In this document: positions 1 to 8,428 of the stretch, one piece after another | How positions within the stretch are numbered: position 1 is the first letter of the stretch | Layout of the letters: every line of letters starts with the position of its first letter | Assembly (NCBI RefSeq): GCF_016522075.1 | Contig: NZ_JAEHFW010000001.1 | Span: forward strand, 1,612,001-1,676,000 | Direction: 5' to 3' | Origin: Mucilaginibacter segetis | GTDB taxonomy: Bacteria; Bacteroidota; Bacteroidia; Sphingobacteriales; Sphingobacteriaceae | DNA length: 64,000 nt | The notes under the pieces: model-generated | What the model saw: the letters and a program-made list of their open reading frames with translations, nothing else | Told to the model about the DNA's origin: nothing | The model's database searches: none | Program-made: the position numbers and the translations under genes

Positions 1-439
1 TAGTGCAGTGTTCGGTTATTGCTGCCACCAATCCGTAATAAGCCAGGGTAGTAGGAGATAAGTTGTGAGAGATATTACGTACATCTTTTACTATTTTATC
101 AATAGTGTTTTTGCTCGACTTAATAAACTCTACGTGATGCACATCATTTTCATCTTTAGGTTTAAACATTTCAATAATGAGTCTAAGTCCGGATAACATT
201 GTACCTACATCATCGTGAAGATCCTGCCCGATACGTTTTCGCTCGGCCTCTTGTGATTCAATTACCGCACGTAAAAGCTCTTTTTGATGAGCAATCTCCG
301 CCTGTTGAAACTTCTGTCGTTGTTTTAAAAGCTTATTTTGATTGCGTATGGAGTATAATATAAAAGAAACAACAAGTAAAAATGTCCCTGCTATGCCTAA
401 AATTATTAAGATGTAAATATTGTCGTTTTTGTTTTGCAT
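1..439 (-). CDS. Sensor histidine kinase, NarL/HisKA_3 class, C-terminus beyond window
   Basis: Partial gene; about 146 residues are visible from the ATG at 439 to the left edge. One hydrophobic segment (residues about 9-30) is followed by a short coiled coil (residues about 35-65) and then the HisKA_3 phosphoacceptor region, ERKRIGQDLHDDVGT, with the likely phosphorylated histidine at residue 75. The DIxHNLSP-like motif (NISHNLSPTTL) that follows is typical of NarL-family kinases. The ATPase domain must lie outside the window. There is no room for an extracytoplasmic sensor domain, so the signal probably comes through a partner. Its start overlaps the end of the upstream 7-TM gene by 34 nt, which implies translational coupling. 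The partner should be a NarL/FixJ-type response regulator, not visible here. Confidence 0.9.
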   Translation of the reverse strand, partial: MQNKNDNIYILIILGIAGTFLLVVSFILYSIRNQNKLLKQRQKFQQAEIAHQKELLRAVIESQEAERKRIGQDLHDDVGTMLSGLRLIIEMFKPKDENDVHHVEFIKSSKNTIDKIVKDVRNISHNLSPTTLAYYGLVAAITEHCT

Positions 440-1068
440 TTATAAAAACCTATAGCAAACAAAATATACTCCAATGCTAATATACTTTCAGAAACGCCGA
501 AAATAATATGAATTAAAGTATGGTTTGCTTTTAAAATGTAATTTGAAGATACAAACATCAAAAGACCACTTGCGTAGTAAAGAAGCAAGCCAGTGTTTAT
601 CCAATTATAACAATTATCCGCCCAATTTACATTAGTATCACTATCATTTTGTTTAAACAATAATTGCATACTATATAAAGCTATCAATATAGCCCCGATA
701 GGTCTGGTATAGCTATTAAATTGTTCCTTATTTTGGATAAAAAGTAAATTTATGATACATAGGATAGCGAATGTTATTGCAATGGCTATTAACTGTCTTC
801 TCTTTTTTTTATCATAAAAAATCATGAAATATAATGACAAGCAACAAAATTCAAAAATCCCATAAAGATGATAAATTAAAATAGAATTGCCACCGTAGAT
901 TATGTAGATGCGATTAATAAGATTAATAATTGCAGAAATAAGTACATACCAAAATATAACTTTTAATGCCTTAGGCAGATATTTATATTTAAAAACTGCA
1001 AAGAATATTGGCAATAAAGCTGTAGATGGAATAATATAGTGTGTATAAAGTCTGTAAAAGTTAAACAT
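406..1068 (-). CDS. 7-TM integral membrane protein of a kinase-linked cassette
   Basis: A 220-residue, very hydrophobic protein with about seven predicted membrane segments and no recognisable named domain. It is clearly homologous to the membrane protein at 47543-48199: both share a YxxYxxPxxxLLPI-like start, an LCI(I/V)N segment in the middle and an FN(S/T)YTRP motif after it. In both loci it sits between a small CX3C-tailed protein and a histidine kinase that has no sensor domain of its own, and the kinase start overlaps its 3' end. Inference: it is the membrane sensor or transducer for the kinase; a transport or processing role for the small protein is the alternative. No function is established from sequence. 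Confidence 0.85.
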   Translation of the reverse strand: MFNFYRLYTHYIIPSTALLPIFFAVFKYKYLPKALKVIFWYVLISAIINLINRIYIIYGGNSILIYHLYGIFEFCCLSLYFMIFYDKKKRRQLIAIAITFAILCIINLLFIQNKEQFNSYTRPIGAILIALYSMQLLFKQNDSDTNVNWADNCYNWINTGLLLYYASGLLMFVSSNYILKANHTLIHIIFGVSESILALEYILFAIGFYKCKTKTTIFTS

Positions 1069-1121
1069 AACAATATTTATAAGCCTTAAATATATTAAAG
1101 CTTATAAATATTTGTCATAAA

Positions 1122-1511
1122 TTATTGGCATAAATCGCTTTCAGTATCACATTCCGGAGGGCATGGCTGCGTCATATCATATACGTTGCTTTGTCCGTCG
1201 CCGCCAACACCACCATCGGTATCCGGAACTATTACTAATATATCTTTGCCATCTACCACAGGTACCAGCATTAATTTTGCTGTTTTTGGATCATTAGGTG
1301 ACTCTAACCCAATATATGCTCTTACTGCTTCTGCATCAGGGTTATATAAAAGGATGTTTTTAAAGTCAATAATTGGAATTGAAAATGATTTAATATTAAA
1401 TTCCTGTTGAGAAGTTACTAAATAGTTTCTCCAGTTTTCAGCCAATTGTATGGCATAATCTACAGGGATTGTTCCTTCAGGTCCGCTTGATGAATTGTTT
1501 TCGTTACTCAT
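1122..1511 (-). CDS. Small soluble protein with conserved C-terminal CX3C tail
   Basis: 129 residues, no signal peptide or membrane segment. The N-terminal body has an AIQLAENWRNYL motif and a VRAYIGLE strand that match the two small proteins at 46443 and 47076 (AIKRTENWRSFM and GVRAYFTL there). A Gly/Asp-rich linker then leads to the tail NVYDMTQPCPPECD, equivalent to the FDFTKPCPDCCD tail of the paralogues; the cysteine spacing CX3C followed by Asp is conserved. It is the first gene of the cassette, 53 nt before the 7-TM gene and divergent from the NRPS cluster. I do not recognise the family. The tail could be a metal site, a disulfide, or a recognition tag for export or modification; these are inferences only. 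Confidence 0.8.
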   Translation of the reverse strand: MSNENNSSSGPEGTIPVDYAIQLAENWRNYLVTSQQEFNIKSFSIPIIDFKNILLYNPDAEAVRAYIGLESPNDPKTAKLMLVPVVDGKDILVIVPDTDGGVGGDGQSNVYDMTQPCPPECDTESDLCQ

Positions 1512-1828
1512 GTAAAAATTAGTGATATTGTTAAATAAATATTAAAAGATGTTTAAAAAACGCCTGAAATTACCGCTTTAGATATCAGTATTAAACGATT
1601 TTTTACGAATGAACAAAATGAACAATGTTATTTGCAGCAATAAATTAACTTTCACTTTAATTGAAAGTTATACGCTATTCATGATATGCTTATAGTTATT
1701 ATCTGTAGATTAAAATGAAAATTTTGGAGAATTCTATGTGCTCCCTACAACTAAAATCTCTATATTAATGCCGTTTTTCGATCTTAATTTAAGATGGAAA
1801 ATTTAGAACCTGAACTTCGTGTATTAAA
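1512..1828. other. Divergent intergenic region between the signalling cassette and the NRPS/PKS cluster
   Basis: 317 nt of AT-rich DNA holding the 5' ends of both divergent units. No convincing ORF. The main structure is a perfect 9-bp inverted repeat at 1646-1670, listed separately. A short frame beginning at 1794 reads into the NRPS gene in the wrong frame and is not considered a gene. I see no clear TAnnTTTG promoter for either side. Confidence 0.6.
1646..1670. promoter_or_regulatory. Palindromic operator candidate, 9-bp arms with 7-nt spacer
   Basis: TAACTTTCA and TGAAAGTTA form a perfect inverted repeat separated by 7 nt, about 160 nt before the NRPS start and 135 nt before the small cassette protein. 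It has no U-run and is not near a gene end, so a protein binding site is likelier than a terminator. Which regulator binds it is unknown. Confidence 0.45.
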
Positions 1829-4800
1829 ATGGATATTCTATCAGCTAATAGTTATTTGGGCAATTCTGATGAATTGCTTCTTCATCAATTATTTGAGCAA
1901 CAAGTTGAACAAACGCCGAATACTATTGCTGTACAGTTTGATGATGAAAAACTTACTTACGCCCAATTAAATGCCAAAGCTGACCATCTGGCAAGCGAAA
2001 TAAGCCAAATCGCTCCCGAATCTTTAATAATAGGTGTAAGTACAAGTCGTGGTATCGCAACTATTATTAGTGTTTTGGCTATCCTGAAATGCGGTAAGGC
2101 TTACCTGCCACTTGATCCAACCTATCCTAAAGACCGACTCGAGCAAATTATAAATGATTCTGGCGTAAGCTTATGTTTAGCTCCGTCTAACGAAGATATT
2201 TTATTCAAACATCTGTCAATTAACATTCTTCCTTCGGATAAATATTATGATACTGTAGAATTTACTGCAAACAATAAAAAAACGACTGTTGCTTATGTGA
2301 TATATACTTCCGGATCAACCGGTAAACCCAAAGGTGTTTGCGTTGGTCATTCAGGTGTTATCAACCTTATCCTGTGGCATAAAAAGCACTCAAAACTCAG
2401 GGATGGAGACCGCACTTTGCAATTTGCACCTTTGAGTTTTGATGAGTCGGTAAAAGAGATATTTTGCACCATAACCATTGGCGGTACACTTGTATTAGTG
2501 GACAACGAGCGTCGTTTGGACCCATACCGTTTATTAAGATACGTAGACGAGCAACAAGTGAACCGCATGATATTGCCATTTGTTGCTTTGCAATATTTTA
2601 CCGAAGCGGCAGATGTTGAAAAATTCTATCCTGAAAGTTTGCAGGAGTTTATCACAGCTGGTGAACAGTTAAAAATAACGCCCCAAATTGTAAGATTTTT
2701 CGTTGCCCTGCCTCAATGCGATTTTTATAATATGTATGGCCCAACAGAGGCGAGTGTTACAAGCACGTCTTTACATTTAGAGGGATCGCCTTACTATTGG
2801 TCATTATTGCCTGCTATAGGTAAGGCTATTGATAATACGGAGATGTTTGTGCTTGACGAACAGCTTAAATTACTGCCTGATGGTGAAGTAGGTGAGTTGT
2901 GTATCAGCGGTGCCAACCTGGCTTTAGGTTATTTGAATAGAAAAGATCTTACCGGGGAGAAATTTATTGATTGGGAATACGCGGGTAAAATTATACGCAT
3001 CTATCGTAGTGGTGATTTATGCCGTGTGTTAACCGATGGCAATATTGAATATTTAGGACGTAAGGACACCCAGGTAAAGATAAGGGGTAACAGAGTAGAG
3101 ATAGGAGAGATAGAAGTATTACTAAACCATCTGCCCGGCATTCAGCAGGCGGTAGTTATAGCCAGAGAAGATAATCCGGGTGACAAAAGACTTGTTGCTT
3201 ACCTGGTTTCAATGCTTGGTAAAGGCAATACGGCCCAAATTAGAGATATTATTGAGCAGAAACTGCCTGATTATATGATGCCGTCGGCTTTTGTGTGGCT
3301 TGACGAATTGCCTAAAACAACGAGCGGAAAGGTTGACAGGAATGCATTACCAAAACCCAATTTAAAAAGACCAGAATTAAACAACGTATTCCATCCACCA
3401 TCTACTTACACTCAAAAGCGGTTAACTGAACTATGGAATGATCTGCTTCAGTTAGAGAATATTGGCATTAATGATAATTTTTTTGAACTTGGTGGAAATT
3501 CGCTTATAGCTTTAAAAACTATAACCGCATTAAAGAAGCAATTTGGTTACCAATTGCCCGTAACAAAATTATACCAATTGCCGACTATCAGCGGTATAGC
3601 AGCTCATTTAGATGGTAAAAGTAACACAGCAACAGAAGTCGTATTACCAAAATCACCTGCAAAAAACAATACGGATGTAGCTGTAATAGGAATGGCAGGC
3701 AGATTCCCCGGGGCAGATACTATTGAAGAACTTTGGAATATTTTAATAGAGGGTAGAGAAACAATTAAATTTTTTACTGACGCCGAGTTAGATCCATATA
3801 TTCCTTCTTCAATAAAAAACGCATCTAACTATGTTAAAGCTCGCGGGATCATTAACAAGGCTGATGAATTTGATGCAGCGTTTTTTGGATTGAATCCAAA
3901 AGTAGCCGAATTGATGGATCCTCAACAACGTATCTTTTTAGAGATAGCATGGGAGGTGTTGGAACAAACCGGCTATTTGCCTTCGAAGTATAAAGGATCT
4001 GTAGGAGTTTTTGCCGGTTGTGGTAACAATACCTATTACATTAACAATGTAATATCAAACAAGGAATTGATAAATAATGTTGGCGAATTTTTAGTTACTA
4101 CGCTTAACGAAAAAGATTACATTGCCAGCCGTACCGCTTATGAGTTGAATTTAAAAGGCCCGGCAATAAGTGTGCACTCAGCCTGTTCAACTTCATTGCT
4201 GGCCATTGCAGAGGCGGTGGGAAGTATTCGATCTGGCCAGTGCGATGTGGCCTTGGCTGGTGGGGCATCAATTACATCTCCAATAAACAGCGGGCATTTG
4301 TATCAAGCAGGTACAATGCTGAGCGCCGATGGACATTGTCGTTCATTTGATGCCAGAGGTGACGGGACAGTGTTTAGCGATGGGGCTGGGGTGGTGTTGT
4401 TAAAAAGCCTCGCCGAAGCCGAAAAGGATGGCGACACTATTTACGCTGTTATTAAAGGGGTAGGATTAAATAATGATGGTGCGGGTAAAGGAAGTTTCAC
4501 AGCCCCTAATGCAACCGGACAAGCCGGAGCAATTAAAATGGCAATCAATAATTCGGGCATTTCCGCGGGTGATATTAGTTATGTTGAGGCGCATGGTACG
4601 GCAACTATACTGGGTGACCCAATAGAAATAGAAGGGCTTAAATTAGCTTTTGGTCAGCAAGAAAAAAAACAGTATTGTGCAATTGGTTCTGTAAAAAGCA
4701 ACCTGGGCCATTTAACAGCCGCTTCGGGCGTAGCAGGTTTTATAAAAACTACGCTTTCCTTACACCACCGGCAAATTCCGGCTTCCATAAATTATGACAC

Positions 4801-7800
4801 TCCCAATCCTAATATTGACTTTGAGAACAGCCCTTTTTATGTTAATACACAATTGACTGATTGGGGTAATGGGGAAAAACTTATAGCAGGAATAAGTTCA
4901 TTTGGTGTTGGAGGTACTAATGTTCATGTAATATTAGCAGATTACTTACAAGCCCCTAAAGTTAGTTCTGCCGGGCGCGATGTTCAACTTATTTCCTGGT
5001 CTGCAAAAACCGAGAACAGTGCCGAAAACTATCGGGAGAAGCTAGCAGAATACATCAAATGTAATCCTGAGGTTTCAATTGCGGATATAGCTTATACGTT
5101 ACAAAACACTAAAGAAAGTTTTAATCAACGATCTTTTGTATTAGCTGACAGTAGAGATGATCTTATCAATAAACTCTCTGCTACTGATGGTGTAAATTCA
5201 AACAAACTTACGATAAAGGGCAACGAAGTTGTTTTTCTCTTTCCTGGTCAGGGATCGCAGTTTGTGAATATGGGAAAAGACTTGTACGAAAAGGAAATAG
5301 TATTTAAAGAAGCGGTAGATGAGTGTGTTTCATATTTAAAACACACCATACAGGAGAATATTTTGGAAGTAATATTTAATAATAGTACAAAAGATGAGGC
5401 TGAAACTGCTCTAAAAAATACACTCTATACTCAACCGGCATTGTTTATAATATCGTATGCAACTGCTAAACTATGGATGAGTTGGGGCATTATGCCAACT
5501 GTACTTACCGGACATAGCATTGGAGAATTTGTGGCTGCACATTTTGCCGGAGTATTTTCGTTAGCCGACGCTGTTAAGTTAATAGGCGCAAGGGCAGAAA
5601 TAGTTAGTAAAGCCGAAGCAGGAAATATGCTTTCTGTCAGATTGCCTGAGGAACAGCTAAAAGCGATATTGCCGGATACACTTTCAATAGCTGTTATTAA
5701 TACCAGTAAAACATGCGTGGTTGCGGGCGCGACGGAAGAAATTAATAAGTTTTCTGAACTGCTTGATAAACAAAATATCGCAAGTCGTTTATTGCAGACC
5801 AGTCATGCTTTTCATTCCGCTATGATGGATGATATTGTGGAGCCGTTTGAGGCGATAGTAAAGCAAATAAAATTAAATCCGCCTGTAAAACCGATAGTAT
5901 CGGCTGTTACCGGTAAATGGCTGAGCGAAAAGGAAGCTACAAGCGCCACGTATTGGGCACAGCATTTAAGAAATACGGTACGTTTTGCCGATGCTGTTTC
6001 CTTTGTAACCGAAGACGAAAGCCGTATACTACTGGAAGTTGGACCGGGAAATGTTTTGGCTACGTTAGTTCGCCAGCAAACTGCCGGTAAAGAGGTGAAG
6101 GTTATTGCTGGTTTTACAAAAGAAGAACCATTTGGATATAATTCAGTTTTAAAAGCTTTAGGATTATTATGGCTTAACGGAATTGAGCCGGATTGGAAAG
6201 CTTTTTACGGTGAGCAAAACCGTTTAAGGGTTGACTTGCCAACTTATGCTTTTGACAGAAAGCGTACCTGGGTAAACCCTGCAACGCTTGTTAATACCGT
6301 AATGCCAACTTTTGAGGTTAAATCAGAAACGCTAATTGAAAATTCAACCGAAATACCCGTAATTATGGCGGATAGAAAAAATACATTAATTCCTAAGCTA
6401 AAAGCGATCTTTGAAAATGCATCAGGAATTGATATAGATAGTACAGATGTCAGCTTTGTTGAGGCAGGCTTTGATTCGCTTTTGCTCACACAAATCGCTA
6501 CTAATCTTAAAAAGGAATTTAATGTACCTGTTACTTTCAGAAAGCTTTTTGAAGATTATAGCTCGTTGGAATCATTAGCACTTTACCTTGATGAGGTTTT
6601 ACCCGCAGATAGCTATCAACAAGAGGTTACGTCTCAATTTTTACAATCGCATAATCAAATTATTACCCCGGCAGGCATAAACGGGGCCAACCCTGCGTTG
6701 GATATGATAGCCCAACAATTACAAGCTTTAGCCAACCAGGTTGTCAACTTACAAAATGGGAATCATCAAGCCATCCGCCCATCAACAACGACAAAACCCT
6801 CTGCAAATGGCCATGCGCTGTCTGCTGTTTCACAGTTCGATCTTACACCTGAAGAACATATAGAAGCAAAAAAACCTTTTGGAGCAACAGCCCGGATAGA
6901 AAAGCATGTACAGGGGTTAAATGATAAGCAACAAGCTTTTTTAGAAAAGCTTGTCATTGATTACAATAAGAAAACGCGCGGTAGTAAAGATCATACTCAA
7001 AAGCATAGGTCTTACATGGCCGATCCTCGGGTAGTGAGCGGCTTTAGGCCACTTACAAAAGAGATAGTTTACCCGATAGTTGTAAATAAGTCGAAAGGTA
7101 GTCGCTTATGGGATATTGATGGTAATGAATATATTGACGCCTTAAATGGTTTTGGCTCAAATATGCTCGGTTATCAACCGGAGCCTGTAAAAAAAGCTAT
7201 ACAGGAGCAATTGGAAAAAGGTTACGAAATTGGGCCACAGCATGAATTAGCAGGTGAGGTGTGTGATCTGCTTTGTGAATTTACAGGATTTGATCGTGCT
7301 GCACTTTGCAGTACAGGCTCTGAAGGCGTTTTAGGCGCAATGCGCATAGCACGTACGGTAACAGGTCGTTCTATTATTGTTGCATTTAGCGGTTCATATC
7401 ATGGTATAATGGACGAGGTTATAGTACGCGGCACCAAAAAGCTACGTACAATTCCCGCAGCTCCGGGTATTATGCCCGAAGCTGTACAGAATATGCTGAT
7501 ACTGGATTATGGCACAGAGCAATCGCTGCGGATAATTGAAGAGCGCGGTCACGAAATAGCTGCGGTATTAGTGGAGGTAGTACAAAGCCGTCGACCTGAA
7601 TTTGTACCTGTTGATTTCTTAAAAAAATTACGAAAAATTACCGCTGCAGCTAAAACCGCGTTGGTATTTGATGAAGTTATTACCGGTTTCAGAATGCATC
7701 CGGGAGGTATGCAGGCTATATTGGGCATTAAAGCAGATATAGGCACATACGGCAAAGTAATTGGCGGTGGTTTACCGGTGGGTGTAATAGCTGGTATTAA

Positions 7801-8425
7801 GGAATATATGGATGCACTTGATGGGGGATATTGGCAATACGGGGATAGCTCTACGCCGGAAGCCGGTGTTACTTACTTTGCAGGTACATTTGTAAGGCAT
7901 CCCCTGGCGCTTGCAGCTACAAAGGCCTCGTTACTTTATATGAAAGAGAAAGGCCCCAACTTACAACAGGGTCTAACTGATAAGACCACTTACCTCGTAA
8001 AAGCCTTGAATGAAATTTGTCAAAAATATAATACGCCATGCTTTGTGGCACAATATGGCTCTTTATGGAAGCTGAAATATAGAGAAGAATATCCTTACAG
8101 CGAATTATTTTTTACACAAATGAGGTTAAAAGGAATTCATATTTGGGATGGTTTCCCTTGTTTTATGACTGATGCACATACACAGGCCGACATAGACACT
8201 ATAATAAAATGTTTTGAAGAATCGGTAAGTGAATTAGTTGCCGCTGAGTTCATACCCTCAAGTGATTCTTTTGCTGATGTTGCCGCACCATTTGTAGAAA
8301 AAAGATACGATGACAGGAATGTGCCGCCCCTTCCCGGTGCGAAACTCGGACGTGATAAAAACGGAAATCCGGCGTGGTTTATCAGTGATGACAAAATGCC
8401 CGGAAAATACATTCAGATTAAATGA
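1829..8425 (+). CDS. Hybrid NRPS-PKS: A-T-KS-AT-T-aminotransferase
   Basis: 2198 residues. Adenylation domain about 15-510 (A3 YTSGSTGKPKG near 158, A5 MYGPTE, A8 KIRGNRVEIGEIE, A10 lysine in TTSGKVDRN). First carrier domain with LGGNSL, Ser558. Ketosynthase about 615-1045 with Cys786 (SACSTS), His922 (EAHGTA) and His961 (NLGH). Acyltransferase about 1130-1430 with GHSIGEF (Ser1230) and HAFH, typical of malonyl-CoA specificity. Second carrier with GFDSL (Ser1550). Class III PLP aminotransferase about 1700-2130 with DEVITGF and probable Schiff-base Lys1976. No ketoreductase or dehydratase, so the beta-keto group made by KS should be aminated directly, as in McyE/MycA-type aminotransferase modules. 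Expected step: amino acid loaded, extended by malonate, then beta-aminated. Next gene starts 3 nt after the stop. Confidence 0.93.
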   Translation: MDILSANSYLGNSDELLLHQLFEQQVEQTPNTIAVQFDDEKLTYAQLNAKADHLASEISQIAPESLIIGVSTSRGIATIISVLAILKCGKAYLPLDPTYPKDRLEQIINDSGVSLCLAPSNEDILFKHLSINILPSDKYYDTVEFTANNKKTTVAYVIYTSGSTGKPKGVCVGHSGVINLILWHKKHSKLRDGDRTLQFAPLSFDESVKEIFCTITIGGTLVLVDNERRLDPYRLLRYVDEQQVNRMILPFVALQYFTEAADVEKFYPESLQEFITAGEQLKITPQIVRFFVALPQCDFYNMYGPTEASVTSTSLHLEGSPYYWSLLPAIGKAIDNTEMFVLDEQLKLLPDGEVGELCISGANLALGYLNRKDLTGEKFIDWEYAGKIIRIYRSGDLCRVLTDGNIEYLGRKDTQVKIRGNRVEIGEIEVLLNHLPGIQQAVVIAREDNPGDKRLVAYLVSMLGKGNTAQIRDIIEQKLPDYMMPSAFVWLDELPKTTSGKVDRNALPKPNLKRPELNNVFHPPSTYTQKRLTELWNDLLQLENIGINDNFFELGGNSLIALKTITALKKQFGYQLPVTKLYQLPTISGIAAHLDGKSNTATEVVLPKSPAKNNTDVAVIGMAGRFPGADTIEELWNILIEGRETIKFFTDAELDPYIPSSIKNASNYVKARGIINKADEFDAAFFGLNPKVAELMDPQQRIFLEIAWEVLEQTGYLPSKYKGSVGVFAGCGNNTYYINNVISNKELINNVGEFLVTTLNEKDYIASRTAYELNLKGPAISVHSACSTSLLAIAEAVGSIRSGQCDVALAGGASITSPINSGHLYQAGTMLSADGHCRSFDARGDGTVFSDGAGVVLLKSLAEAEKDGDTIYAVIKGVGLNNDGAGKGSFTAPNATGQAGAIKMAINNSGISAGDISYVEAHGTATILGDPIEIEGLKLAFGQQEKKQYCAIGSVKSNLGHLTAASGVAGFIKTTLSLHHRQIPASINYDTPNPNIDFENSPFYVNTQLTDWGNGEKLIAGISSFGVGGTNVHVILADYLQAPKVSSAGRDVQLISWSAKTENSAENYREKLAEYIKCNPEVSIADIAYTLQNTKESFNQRSFVLADSRDDLINKLSATDGVNSNKLTIKGNEVVFLFPGQGSQFVNMGKDLYEKEIVFKEAVDECVSYLKHTIQENILEVIFNNSTKDEAETALKNTLYTQPALFIISYATAKLWMSWGIMPTVLTGHSIGEFVAAHFAGVFSLADAVKLIGARAEIVSKAEAGNMLSVRLPEEQLKAILPDTLSIAVINTSKTCVVAGATEEINKFSELLDKQNIASRLLQTSHAFHSAMMDDIVEPFEAIVKQIKLNPPVKPIVSAVTGKWLSEKEATSATYWAQHLRNTVRFADAVSFVTEDESRILLEVGPGNVLATLVRQQTAGKEVKVIAGFTKEEPFGYNSVLKALGLLWLNGIEPDWKAFYGEQNRLRVDLPTYAFDRKRTWVNPATLVNTVMPTFEVKSETLIENSTEIPVIMADRKNTLIPKLKAIFENASGIDIDSTDVSFVEAGFDSLLLTQIATNLKKEFNVPVTFRKLFEDYSSLESLALYLDEVLPADSYQQEVTSQFLQSHNQIITPAGINGANPALDMIAQQLQALANQVVNLQNGNHQAIRPSTTTKPSANGHALSAVSQFDLTPEEHIEAKKPFGATARIEKHVQGLNDKQQAFLEKLVIDYNKKTRGSKDHTQKHRSYMADPRVVSGFRPLTKEIVYPIVVNKSKGSRLWDIDGNEYIDALNGFGSNMLGYQPEPVKKAIQEQLEKGYEIGPQHELAGEVCDLLCEFTGFDRAALCSTGSEGVLGAMRIARTVTGRSIIVAFSGSYHGIMDEVIVRGTKKLRTIPAAPGIMPEAVQNMLILDYGTEQSLRIIEERGHEIAAVLVEVVQSRRPEFVPVDFLKKLRKITAAAKTALVFDEVITGFRMHPGGMQAILGIKADIGTYGKVIGGGLPVGVIAGIKEYMDALDGGYWQYGDSSTPEAGVTYFAGTFVRHPLALAATKASLLYMKEKGPNLQQGLTDKTTYLVKALNEICQKYNTPCFVAQYGSLWKLKYREEYPYSELFFTQMRLKGIHIWDGFPCFMTDAHTQADIDTIIKCFEESVSELVAAEFIPSSDSFADVAAPFVEKRYDDRNVPPLPGAKLGRDKNGNPAWFISDDKMPGKYIQIK

Positions 8426-8428
8426 TAA

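Noticed and set aside
1186..1410. Plus-strand ORF opposite the small cassette protein
   Set aside because: A shadow of the minus-strand gene, which has two homologues in the window.
1794..1828. Alternative ATG upstream of the first NRPS gene
   Set aside because: It is out of frame with the adenylation domain and runs into a stop soon after.
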